Shown here piece by piece: positions 25,344 through 31,981 of a DNA stretch of 50,119 nt. Origin of the DNA: Myxococcota bacterium. Lineage in GTDB: Bacteria; Myxococcota_A; UBA796; UBA2385. Location of the stretch: NCBI GenBank assembly GCA_023150805.1, contig JAKLKF010000040.1, forward strand, positions 5,840 through 55,958, written 5' to 3'. The notes under the pieces were generated by a model, which saw only the letters and a program-made list of their open reading frames with translations, made no database searches and was not told the DNA's origin. Each line of letters opens with the position of its first letter. The stretch's first letter is position 1. The translations under genes were made by a program, and so were the position numbers.

Positions 25344-26458
25344 GGGCTGACCTCCTCTCCTGCCGAGGCCAGGATAGCCCGCGCGAGCGCGACGGCGTGG
25401 GCCTTCTTCTCCTCGGGCACGTAGCCGAGCACCAGCTCGGCCCCGATGGCGGCGGGGATGTCGCCGCCGAGCAGTCGGTCGAGCATGGACGGCTCCTCGG
25501 CCGCAGGGGGCGGCGGCGGAGAGTCTGGCGGCGTCACACCCGGCGCCGGCGGCGGCTGTGACGGGGCAGCGCCGTCCTTTGCCGGCTCGGCCTGGGCCCC
25601 CGTCTGCCCCCGGGCGACCATGCGCATGGCCTCCGTGCGCCGGACCTCGGCGATGGTGCTGCGGACCTCCTTGGCGATGGTCTGCAGGTCGTCGACCTTG
25701 CTGCGCGGCGCCTTGCCGGTCGCCGCGGCGAGCTCCTCGGCGGCGGCCTGCTCGACCTGAGCGATGGTGGCGTCGGCGCGGGCGTCGGCGGCGGCGCGGG
25801 TCGCGGTCACCATCCCCTCGACCGCCGTGTCGACCAGGTCGTGACCAGCCAGCGCCGAGCGGCGGATGCTCTCGCTCTGTCGCTCGATGTGGTCGAGCAT
25901 CCTTGCGCGCTCGCCGAGCAGCATCGAGATCTGCCGCTGCTGGCTCACGAAGGCGAGGGTGGCCAGGCCCTGGGACCACCGAGCCCATCCCTCGGGCGTC
26001 GTGTCGGGCGGAGCACCGCCGGTGGCCTGGCGGATGAGATCGAGCTCCTGGGGGATGTCCACCTCCGCCTCGATGACCTGGCCGGCCTGGGGGCTGCGGG
26101 TGGAGGGGGCAGGACTGGGGGACGTACCCACGGAGGACTCCGAGGTGGTGGGGGTTGCAGCGGGAGAGCGCCAGCGGGTGCGCGCAGTCATGCCCCGGAT
26201 GGCGGCGCCGCCGCCGTCGAGGACCTCGATGCGGGCCGCGAGGTCGGCCGGCAACTCGCGGCCCGTCAGGCGAGTGCGGATCTCGTCGGCGAGAGCGTCG
26301 GCGGTGCGAGCGCCGACCCAGTCCACGCGGATGGTCTGGCGAGGCGGCAGCGGGGACGGGTCGAGGCGCAGCCGCACCACGCTCGCGTCGGGACCCGGCT
26401 CCAGCTCGTCGACGGCCTGAAACGCCCACAGCGCGATGGTCTCGGCATCGAAGATCAC
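25340..26458 (-). CDS. Coiled-coil protein of the element, unknown function
   Basis: 372 residues. GTG at 26458 was chosen because GGAG stands eight bases before it. Residues 1-95 form a mixed domain (VDWVGARTADALADEIRTRL), then a Ser/Thr/Pro linker, then a long helical part (about 125-270) rich in Ala/Glu/Gln/Arg with coiled-coil character (EVRSTIAEVRRTEAMRMV), a Pro-rich linker of about 40 residues, and a conserved-looking C-terminus (SMLDRLLGGDIPAAIGAELV). Coupled to the sigma gene by GTGA. It could be structural or regulatory. Confidence 0.65.
   Translation of the reverse strand: MIFDAETIALWAFQAVDELEPGPDASVVRLRLDPSPLPPRQTIRVDWVGARTADALADEIRTRLTGRELPADLAARIEVLDGGGAAIRGMTARTRWRSPAATPTTSESSVGTSPSPAPSTRSPQAGQVIEAEVDIPQELDLIRQATGGAPPDTTPEGWARWSQGLATLAFVSQQRQISMLLGERARMLDHIERQSESIRRSALAGHDLVDTAVEGMVTATRAAADARADATIAQVEQAAAEELAAATGKAPRSKVDDLQTIAKEVRSTIAEVRRTEAMRMVARGQTGAQAEPAKDGAAPSQPPPAPGVTPPDSPPPPPAAEEPSMLDRLLGGDIPAAIGAELVLGYVPEEKKAHAVALARAILASAGEEVSP
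25532..25563. repeat. Inverted repeat CGTCACA-18-TGTGACG, copy 1
   Basis: Seven-base arms at 25532-25538 and 25557-25563, 18 bases apart, inside the Pro-rich linker of the coiled-coil gene. One of five such sites in the element. Confidence 0.7.
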
Positions 26459-26478
26459 GGTGGGAACTCCATGTGCCC

Positions 26479-26562
26479 ATGTGCCAGCCCATCGCTGGCA
26501 CATCCCTGGTTCCCTCCGGCACACGAAAGTGGGCCCACTTTCTGCGGCGCACGGGAACCAGG
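26479..26562. promoter_or_regulatory. Divergent control region with hairpin and concentric palindrome
   Basis: The 161-base gap between two diverging operons holds a 10-bp inverted repeat ATGTGCCAGC-5-GCTGGCACAT (26479-26503) and a 58-bp structure in which CCTGGTTCCC...GGGAACCAGG (26505-26514/26553-26562) surrounds the perfect 18-bp palindrome GAAAGTGGGCCCACTTTC (26525-26542). Both share the centre 26533.5. A protein-binding operator, origin or DNA-processing site is likely; promoters themselves are not resolvable. Confidence 0.7.
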
Positions 26563-26619
26563 CAGTGACCGGGCCCCCACAGGCGGCCCCACCGCTCCCC
26601 TCACGCCGGAGGCCCGCCC

Positions 26620-26970
26620 GTGGCCAAGAAGCAGCTCAAGGACCGCATCGCCGAGGCCGTCGCCCCGGCCAAGAAGGCGGCCGCCAGCGCCCGCAAGCGC
26701 CTGGCCGCCATCAACAAGCGCCGCCTGGTGGAGGCCGGTGAGGTCGTCGCCGGCGGGACCATCGGCGGCGTGCTGGACGGCGCGGGCGTCGACATCGAGA
26801 TCGGCGCGGACAGCTACCCCATCGCCCTGCCCGTCGGGGCCGCGGCCGTGGCCGCCGGCGTCGCGATGGACCAGGCCGACATCCAGGCCGCGGGCATCGG
26901 CATGCTGGCCTACGGCGCCGGCAAGGTGGCCGCCGACATGACCCGCAGCGCCATGAGCGGCTCCAAGTAG
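26620..26970 (+). CDS. Small basic Ala/Gly-rich protein, first of late operon
   Basis: 116 residues from GTG with CCGGAGG upstream. The N-terminal 35 residues are strongly basic and helical (KKQLKDRIAEAV, ARKRLAAINKRRL). The rest is Gly/Ala/Val-rich (EVVAGGTIGGVLDGAG, LPVGAAAVAAGVAMD) and could pack against or enter a membrane. A basic N-terminus plus hydrophobic body is common in nucleic-acid-condensing virion proteins, but this is inference. First gene of an 11-gene rightward operon. Confidence 0.6.
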   Translation: MAKKQLKDRIAEAVAPAKKAAASARKRLAAINKRRLVEAGEVVAGGTIGGVLDGAGVDIEIGADSYPIALPVGAAAVAAGVAMDQADIQAAGIGMLAYGAGKVAADMTRSAMSGSK

Positions 26971-27025
26971 CCGCTGCTGCTGCGTCCCGTTCCCTCTCCC
27001 TCTCCCCCGCCTCGAGGACCATCCC

Positions 27026-27760
27026 ATGTCATCCGTGAAGACCATCGCCGAGCTCTACGAACTGGACCAGGCCGACGACTCCGTCACCCCCCGCGTCCGC
27101 GGCGCCATGTTCCGGGCCCGCGCCCGCCAGAGCGGCCTGACCGCCGACCGGCTCCGCGGCGCCTTCGAGTCGCTGGGCCTGCGCTCGGTGGACCTCAACG
27201 ACGACGCCAGCCTGGGCGCCGCCCTGGGCAGCCTGGGCGCCGCCCTGGGCGCCGCCCGGTCCTCCATCGGTGGCGTCGGCTCCGCGGCCGGCGCCGACCG
27301 CAGCCGCTGGGGCGGTGGCCGGAAGTCCATCGACCGTCGGGGCCGCGAGGACTGGGGCCTGTTCCGGGTGGTCACCGCGTCGGGCTCCACCGGCGCGGAG
27401 GTGGGCTGGGAGATGGAGTTCGAGTCGCCGGTCGAGGACTTGGTCCTCTACCTGTGGGACCCGGAGCAGCTCCTGGTGGAGGGGTACATCACCGAGATGA
27501 AGGTGGGGAAGATGCCCCTCACCCTGAGCCCGACGAAGAACTTCGAGTTCATCCCCTGCGTCGTGCTGGACGTCGAGGACAGCCTGGGCGACCAGCGCGA
27601 GTTCGGGGGGATCTACCTGGGCGACGTGCCCATCAACACGAAGATCTCGGGGAAGATCTACATCCCCACCTCGACCGTCGACGTGACCTGGGGCTGGAAC
27701 GGGCGCTGCGGCCTCGCGCAGCCGGCGCTGGAGGCGCTGCGCACCGGCCAGGCGGGCTGA
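27026..27760 (+). CDS. Beta-rich protein, candidate capsid/structural protein
   Basis: 244 residues from ATG. The N-terminal 90 residues are helical and Ala/Gly/Ser-rich with a repeated SLGAALG element; from about 105 on the sequence is beta-rich (WGLFRVVTASGS, EDLVLYLWDPEQLLVEG, FIPCVVLDVEDS, KISGKIYIPTSTVDVTWGW). It is the largest soluble product of the late operon and the best structural candidate. The length is similar to double-jelly-roll coat proteins of small tailless phages, but no sequence match to one is recognised. Confidence 0.55.
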   Translation: MSSVKTIAELYELDQADDSVTPRVRGAMFRARARQSGLTADRLRGAFESLGLRSVDLNDDASLGAALGSLGAALGAARSSIGGVGSAAGADRSRWGGGRKSIDRRGREDWGLFRVVTASGSTGAEVGWEMEFESPVEDLVLYLWDPEQLLVEGYITEMKVGKMPLTLSPTKNFEFIPCVVLDVEDSLGDQREFGGIYLGDVPINTKISGKIYIPTSTVDVTWGWNGRCGLAQPALEALRTGQAG

Positions 27761-27762
27761 TC

Positions 27763-28065
27763 ATGTGGCCCTCGTGGCCGTTGGAGTCGGACGGCGCCGA
27801 GACGATCTCGTGCGACGTCCCGGCCCCGCCTGGCCCCACCGGCTGGCGGCTGCACCTGCGGGCCCAAGCAAACCTGACGGTGATCGTCCAGGTCGGCTCC
27901 GTGGGTGACCGCGAGCTCGTCGACCTGGCGCCGCCGGGCACCACCACGCTCACCGACGTGCCGGTGCCCCTGGAGGCCACGCGCCTCCTGGTCCTGACCA
28001 GCGGGGCCGGCCGCTGCTGGGCCTGGCTGACGCCCGGGCCGGCCACCACCCTCTTCGCGAGCTGA
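27763..28065 (+). CDS. Small beta-sandwich-like protein
   Basis: 100 residues from ATG three bases after the previous stop. The chain is a series of short strands (ETISCDVPAPPG, WRLHLRAQANLTVIVQVGS, ELVDLAPPGTTTLTDVPVP, RLLVLTSGAGRCWAWL) with few helix formers, so a single beta sandwich is likely. Three cysteines or fewer. Adjacent to the larger beta-rich protein, it may be a minor capsid, vertex or decoration protein of the element; this is inference from order. Confidence 0.55.
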   Translation: MWPSWPLESDGAETISCDVPAPPGPTGWRLHLRAQANLTVIVQVGSVGDRELVDLAPPGTTTLTDVPVPLEATRLLVLTSGAGRCWAWLTPGPATTLFAS

Positions 28066-28068
28066 GCC

Positions 28069-28311
28069 ATGGCGGACAGCAAGACCAACGTCGGCGGCGT
28101 CATCGCGCAGGGCATCGAGACCCTCGGCGCGGTCGTGTCGAGCCAGAACCAGGCCCAGACCGCCGCCAGCCAGGCCCAGGCCGCAACGGCCGCGGCGAGC
28201 CAGGCCCAGGCCGCAGCGGCGGCCGAGTCGGCCCGCACGCAGAAGACCCTCCTCATCGGCGGCGGCATCGTCGGCGGGCTGGTGCTCGTCGGCCTTCTCG
28301 CCCGTCGCTGA
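28069..28311 (+). CDS. Small C-terminal single-pass membrane protein
   Basis: 80 residues. The N-terminal 55 residues are polar and helical with repeats of SQAQAA (Gln/Ala/Ser), followed by one transmembrane helix (LLIGGGIVGGLVLVGLLA) and a terminal RR. This layout resembles small membrane-embedded phage structural proteins, including coat-like subunits of filamentous phages. No inovirus assembly ATPase is present in the element, so membrane-vesicle or capsid-lining roles are as likely. Confidence 0.6.
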   Translation: MADSKTNVGGVIAQGIETLGAVVSSQNQAQTAASQAQAATAAASQAQAAAAAESARTQKTLLIGGGIVGGLVLVGLLARR

Positions 28312-28323
28312 ACGGAGGGCCCC

Positions 28324-28881
28324 GTGGGCTTCAAGCTCCGCATCAACATCGGCAAGGCGCTCAAGGACGTGGGCGAGGCCGTCGGCGACGTGGTCCAGGG
28401 CGTCGGCGACGCCGTCAGCGACGTCGCCCAGGGAGTCGGCAACGTCGCCGAGGACGTGGTGCAGGGCGTCGGGCAGGCCGGGGATCGGGTCCTCGACACG
28501 GTCGACAACACCGTCGACGGGGTGCTCGGCCTGGCCAACACCGTCGTCACCGAGGGCAGCGAGATCGTCCAAGGCGGGCAGAAGGTGGTTGGCCAGGTGG
28601 CCGGCACCGCGCTGCGCGAAGCCGGCTCGACCATCCGCGCGGTCGGTCCCCAGCTCGCGCCCTACGCCCTGGCGGGCATGACCGGGGGCGCCAGCCTGGC
28701 CGGCACGCTGCTGGGCGGCCTGGGCAGCCAGCAGGGCACCGCGCCCACCACCACCCCGACGACGACCAGCTCCAGCTCCAGCTTGCCGGAGTGGGCGCTG
28801 CCCGTCGGCATCGGCGTGGCCGGCCTGGTCGTGGTGGGCCTGCTGACCTCACAGCCGCAGGGCAAGGGGCGTGACCGGTGA
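28324..28881 (+). CDS. Amphipathic-repeat membrane protein
   Basis: 185 residues from GTG with GGAGG upstream. Residues 10-65 repeat an 11-residue-like pattern (VGDVVQGVGDAVSDVAQGVG), an amphipathic helix. The middle is Gly/Ala-rich, then a Thr/Ser-rich linker and a C-terminal transmembrane helix (WALPVGIGVAGLVVVGLL) with a basic tail. Eleven-residue amphipathic repeats often lie on lipid surfaces. Fourth of the late operon; overlaps the next gene by GTGA. Confidence 0.6.
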   Translation: MGFKLRINIGKALKDVGEAVGDVVQGVGDAVSDVAQGVGNVAEDVVQGVGQAGDRVLDTVDNTVDGVLGLANTVVTEGSEIVQGGQKVVGQVAGTALREAGSTIRAVGPQLAPYALAGMTGGASLAGTLLGGLGSQQGTAPTTTPTTTSSSSSLPEWALPVGIGVAGLVVVGLLTSQPQGKGRDR

Positions 28882-29324
28882 CCGGCAACAGCTACACCAA
28901 CGAGGACATCGCCGCCCACTTCAACCAGATGACGGAGGCCAGGGGCTGGTCGGAGTCCGACGCCAACACCATCTGGCACGGCCTGACTTCCCTGTCGGGC
29001 TGGGACGGATGGGGAGACAACCCGGCGGAGGACTGGTACCCGCAGGCGGCGGCGTACCTCCGTGCGTCGGGACTGTCGGGCGCCGACAAGCTGGCGGACC
29101 TGTACGACCAGCGTCCGGCGATGGACGCGGCCCAAGCCGAGCGGGACTACGAAGCCACGGTCGGGGTGGTGACCGGCACGGCCCAGGGCAGCCTCGAGGA
29201 TGTCGCCGCGGCGAGCTCAGGCGTCGCCAACACCATCGAGGCCGCCGCCAAGAGCAGCAAGACCCCGTGGCTCATCGGCCTGGGCCTGGTCGTGACCGGG
29301 CTGGTGGCCTGGCGCAGCCGTTGA
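28878..29324 (+). CDS. Membrane-anchored protein of late operon
   Basis: 148 residues; the GTG overlaps the previous stop. The soluble N-terminal domain is rich in Trp/Tyr (ARGWSESDANTIWHGLTSL, GWDGWGDNPAEDWYPQAAAY) and probably helical; it is followed by a Ser/Ala linker and a C-terminal membrane helix (PWLIGLGLVVTGLVAW) ending in RSR. Orientation and layout match its two upstream neighbours. Function unknown; possibly part of a virion membrane or a lysis complex. Confidence 0.6.
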   Translation: MTGNSYTNEDIAAHFNQMTEARGWSESDANTIWHGLTSLSGWDGWGDNPAEDWYPQAAAYLRASGLSGADKLADLYDQRPAMDAAQAERDYEATVGVVTGTAQGSLEDVAAASSGVANTIEAAAKSSKTPWLIGLGLVVTGLVAWRSR

Positions 29325-29341
29325 CCCCCTCCGGAGTACCC

Positions 29342-29737
29342 ATGCCCCTCCCCGCCGCCATCCCCGTCATCCTCGGCCTGGGCGCCGCGCTCATGGGCCT
29401 GTACGCCATCCGCCCGAAGCTGCGTGGCTACGGCGGGGGCCAGGACGCGCCCGACACACCCACCACGGAGCTGCTGGAGCAGCTCGAGCAGGCCGCCGGC
29501 CGCCCCCTGTCGTACTCGGTGTCGACCCTGGACAGCGGGGCCCAGCTCGTCAGCCTGCCTGCCGACGACCCGATGACCGCCGCCGACGCCGCGCACAGCG
29601 CAGGCCTGCCGGCCGCCTACGTCATCGCCAACCTGGACGGCATGAGCCTGGACATCATCCCCCATCCCAAGGGGGTGCGCGGCGAGTGCCTGCTCTACGT
29701 CCTGGCCGACGGCCAGCTCACCGCGGCGGGGTGGTGA
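29342..29737 (+). CDS. N-terminally anchored small protein
   Basis: 131 residues from ATG. An N-terminal membrane helix (PAAIPVILGLGAALMGLYAI) is followed by a soluble domain with LLEQLEQAAGRPLSYSVSTL, AADAAHSAGLPAAYVIANLD and CLLYVLADGQLTAAGW. The domain is mixed alpha/beta and not recognised. Located before the two peptidase genes, so it may help position or regulate them, but this is only from gene order. Confidence 0.55.
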   Translation: MPLPAAIPVILGLGAALMGLYAIRPKLRGYGGGQDAPDTPTTELLEQLEQAAGRPLSYSVSTLDSGAQLVSLPADDPMTAADAAHSAGLPAAYVIANLDGMSLDIIPHPKGVRGECLLYVLADGQLTAAGW

Positions 29738-30330
29738 TGCCGCTGCCGGTGCCCGCGGTGCTCGCCCTGGCCGGCACGGTCGCGACCGTGGCCTGGGTGC
29801 GGCGCCGTCGCGCGTCGACGTTGACGCCGGCACAGAGCGACACGTCGCCCTCGGCCAACGGCCACACGGGCGCCAGCTCGGGCGGCGGGACCTGGTCGAA
29901 GAAGCCCGGCTCGACCTTCGAGCTGGCCGCCCACGTCGTCAGCTTCCTGGACGCGCTGGTGGCGCGCTCCGGCCTCACCCTGGTCGTCACGGACGGGAGC
30001 CGCACCCCTCGGCGCCAGGCGGAGGAGCTGCTGGCCAGCCTCGAGCAGGGCGTCAACGTGTGGGGCCTGTACAGCCAGGACGACCTCGTGACCGAGGCGA
30101 TGGAGGGCTACCCCGACCTGGACGCCATGGAGGCCATCCTCCAGTCGCAGGTCGACCGCGGCCTCTACCTGTCGGACCACATGCGAGGCGACGCCGTCGA
30201 CCTGCGCACCCGCGGCCTCTCGGCCGACCAGGTCGACCTGGTGATGGCCACGGCCGTCGAGCTCGGCGCCCAGGCGCTGGACGAGGGCGACCACGTCCAT
30301 GTCGAGGACATCCCCGGAGGCGTCGCATGA
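29737..30330 (+). CDS. M15-type peptidoglycan peptidase, membrane-anchored (copy 1)
   Basis: 197 residues. ATG (or GTG at 29734) overlaps the previous stop. An N-terminal membrane helix (VLALAGTVATVAWV) with RRRR behind it precedes a Ser/Gly linker and an M15/VanY-like domain. Zinc ligands are His148 and Asp155 in SDHMRGDAVDL and His188 in EGDHVHVED, with Asp185 as the likely catalytic acid. The family cleaves D-Ala or endopeptide bonds of peptidoglycan, so it may serve entry or lysis. A paralogue follows immediately. Confidence 0.78.
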   Translation: MPLPVPAVLALAGTVATVAWVRRRRASTLTPAQSDTSPSANGHTGASSGGGTWSKKPGSTFELAAHVVSFLDALVARSGLTLVVTDGSRTPRRQAEELLASLEQGVNVWGLYSQDDLVTEAMEGYPDLDAMEAILQSQVDRGLYLSDHMRGDAVDLRTRGLSADQVDLVMATAVELGAQALDEGDHVHVEDIPGGVA

Positions 30331-31049
30331 GCCCTCGCATCCTGCCCCGCCTGCCCGGGGTGCCCCTGCTCGCCCTGTGCGGACCGATGGCGCGGCTTGC
30401 CCACATCGCGGCCCGCCGGCTCGGGCGTCACACCCGCCACCATGTGGAGCCTGTGACGCCCGAGCCACTCCCCGCCCCGACACAGTCGCCGCCGGCGGCC
30501 AGTGTGACGGCTGCGCCCATGCCGTCGCCGGACGTCGTCGACGACGGCACCACCCTGGACGAGCTGCTCGAAGAGCCCCAGAAGTCGCCCACCTGGGTGG
30601 CCCTGTCGGGCGTGGACGTCACCCCCCGGGCCGCAGCATGGCTCGACGAGCTGGGCGCCAGGGTCGAGGCGGATCTCCTCCCCATCACGGTCACCAGTGG
30701 GCGGCGCTCGCCACAGCGGCAGGCCCGCGCCCTGCACGACGACCTGGTCGCAGGACAGACCCCCCAGCAGCTCCATGCGCTCTACCAGCGCGACGACCTG
30801 CTCGACGAGGTCCTGGCGGTCGCCGACGAGGGGGTCGAGGCCATGACCGAGGTCCTGGCCCTGCAGCTCGCGCGCGGCGAGCACCTCAGCCCCCACATGC
30901 GCGATGACGCGGTCGACCTGCGCCGCCGCAACCGCTCGACCGAGCAGCTCGGCCGCCTGGTGGCCCACTGCCAGGCGCTCGGCGCACAGACCGTCATCGA
31001 GCGTGACCACCTCCACGTCCAGCACCTCACCCCCCGCCCGCGGGCCTGA
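30327..31049 (+). CDS. M15-type peptidoglycan peptidase (copy 2)
   Basis: 240 residues, ATGA overlap with copy 1. The N-terminus has a weak hydrophobic segment (GVPLLALCGPMARL) and a basic stretch, then a Pro-rich linker. The M15-like domain keeps His190 and Asp197 in SPHMRDDAVDL and His230 in ERDHLHVQH, with Asp227 as acid. It is clearly paralogous to copy 1 but lacks the same strong membrane anchor and has Asp for Gly after MR. Its linker DNA holds the longest CGTCACA/TGTGACG repeat. Confidence 0.75.
   Translation: MSPRILPRLPGVPLLALCGPMARLAHIAARRLGRHTRHHVEPVTPEPLPAPTQSPPAASVTAAPMPSPDVVDDGTTLDELLEEPQKSPTWVALSGVDVTPRAAAWLDELGARVEADLLPITVTSGRRSPQRQARALHDDLVAGQTPQQLHALYQRDDLLDEVLAVADEGVEAMTEVLALQLARGEHLSPHMRDDAVDLRRRNRSTEQLGRLVAHCQALGAQTVIERDHLHVQHLTPRPRA
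30418..30466. repeat. Inverted repeat CGTCACA-19-TGTGACG, copy 2 (15-bp arms)
   Basis: Perfect 15-base arms GGCTCGGGCGTCACA (30418-30432) and its complement (30452-30466), 19-base spacer, within the linker of peptidase copy 2. Longest member of the family. Confidence 0.9.
30478..30509. repeat. Inverted repeat, imperfect copy 3
   Basis: CGACACA (30478-30484, one mismatch) and TGTGACG (30503-30509), 18-base spacer, only 11 bases after copy 2 ends. Confidence 0.5.
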
Positions 31050-31073
31050 GCCCCGACCTCCAGGAGTCCCAAC

Positions 31074-31388
31074 ATGCCCAAGCGCCGCATCGGCTTCCGT
31101 CGCGTCAACGGCCTGCGTGGCCACATCGACGGCCGCATCGACAGCAACGTCACCTACGAGAAGACCTTCATCTCCGCGGTCCAGAGCGCCACCGGCTCCG
31201 CGCAGAACATCGTGCACGGTCTCGGCGGAGCCCCCATCAAGGTCGTGGCCGTCGTGCAGAACGGCCACAACGGCGCGGGCGCCGCCGGCACCCAGATGGC
31301 CAGCATCACCTACGGCACCCACACCGGCACCGACTGCGTCGTCACCGTGACGGCCGGCGCGACCTTCATCGTGCAGGCCTGGCGGTGA
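31074..31388 (+). CDS. Beta-rich protein, candidate spike or receptor-binding subunit
   Basis: 104 residues from ATG with AGGAG upstream. A basic N-terminal arm (PKRRIGFRRVNGLRG) leads to a beta-rich domain with QNIVHGLGGAPIKVVAVVQN and TVTAGATFIVQAW. The HGLGxxPxxV motif recurs in phage surface proteins, and a basic arm plus small beta domain is usual for virion subunits. Function inferred from this pattern and from its place after the peptidases. Confidence 0.55.
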   Translation: MPKRRIGFRRVNGLRGHIDGRIDSNVTYEKTFISAVQSATGSAQNIVHGLGGAPIKVVAVVQNGHNGAGAAGTQMASITYGTHTGTDCVVTVTAGATFIVQAWR

Positions 31389-31630
31389 GCGACGACCTGC
31401 AGGGCCTGGGCCTGGAGGCCGGCACCGCCGCCCTGTGCGGTGCCTGCCTGGAGGCCAGTGGCGTGCCGGGACAGTTCGCTGTGCCCCTGGGTGCGGCCCT
31501 GGCCGTCAGCGTCCGCTGGGCCCTGCAGACCGGCCTGCCGGCCCTGGCGGCCTGGTGGGCCCACCGCCGCGTGCGCCCGCCGCAGCCGCCCGGCAGCTCG
31601 GCGCCTCCTGCCAGCAGCTCGGGGACCTGA
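31385..31630 (+). CDS. Small hydrophobic protein, last of late operon
   Basis: 81 residues; the GTG overlaps the previous stop (GTGA). A moderately hydrophobic middle (GQFAVPLGAALAVSVRWALQ, LPALAAWWAHRRV) may form one or two membrane helices, followed by a Pro/Ser tail. Size and position at the operon end would fit a holin-like or accessory lysis protein beside the peptidases, but no motif proves it. Followed by iterons and a terminator. Confidence 0.45.
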   Translation: MSDDLQGLGLEAGTAALCGACLEASGVPGQFAVPLGAALAVSVRWALQTGLPALAAWWAHRRVRPPQPPGSSAPPASSSGT

Positions 31631-31707
31631 GCACGCTCCCCGACCCCGCAGGGGACGGGGCTGGGGGTAGGGGGGATCCTCTGGTTCCTCTGGAACCCCT
31701 GGTAGGT

Positions 31708-31788
31708 CCCTCGCCCACGAGCGGGTGACCCCCTCGCCCACGAGCGGGTGACCCCCTCGCCCACGAGCGCACCCCTCGCCCACGAGCG
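31708..31788 (+). repeat. Four direct repeats (iterons)
   Basis: Four copies of CCCTCGCCCACGAGCG start at 31708, 31731, 31754 and 31773 (spacings 23, 23 and 19 bases). The noncoding stretch 31631-31981 between convergent operons contains these, a terminator and a GC-rich hairpin. About two helical turns per unit is typical of initiator-binding iterons; the nearby wHTH gene is a candidate initiator. Confidence 0.75.
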
Positions 31789-31804
31789 GACTGCACACAC
31801 GTTC

Positions 31805-31838
31805 AGCCCCCGTCGGACCCTCCGGCGGGGGCTTTCTG
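31805..31838 (+). terminator. Intrinsic terminator of the rightward operon
   Basis: A 13-bp stem (31805-31817 with 31821-31833, one G-T pair, loop CCC) beginning AGCCCCCG and ending CGGGGGCT is followed by TTTCT. The T-run is on the plus strand side, so it ends the late operon. Confidence 0.85.
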
Positions 31839-31910
31839 CGTCGCGGCGACCAGGCGGCGACGGAGCGGGCGGCCGCGGGGGCGCCAGGGGCGCACGCCAG
31901 GCACGGCGAT

Positions 31911-31937
31911 GCCCGCCTCGGGGGGGCCCGGGCGGGC
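31911..31937. terminator. GC hairpin at the end of the leftward operon
   Basis: GCCCGCC (31911-31917) pairs with GGCGGGC (31931-31937), 45 bases past the stop of the leftward operon. No T-run follows, so its role as terminator is tentative. Confidence 0.35.
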
Positions 31938-31981
31938 GTCAGCGGGTCAGCGGTGGGGCCAGGTCGTCGAGGACCTGGTCC

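Noticed and set aside
26505..26562. Telomere-resolution site of a linear N15-like prophage
   Set aside because: The palindrome is suggestive, but no protelomerase gene is seen and the element is inserted by a tyrosine integrase at tRNA-Sec; kept only as a possibility.
28069..28311. Filamentous phage (inovirus) coat protein
   Set aside because: Layout fits, but there is no Zot/pI-type ATPase or inovirus replication gene in the element.
31340..31352. CGTCACCGTGACG palindrome
   Set aside because: Short 13-bp palindrome without the spacer of the repeat family; likely codon chance in a beta-rich gene.
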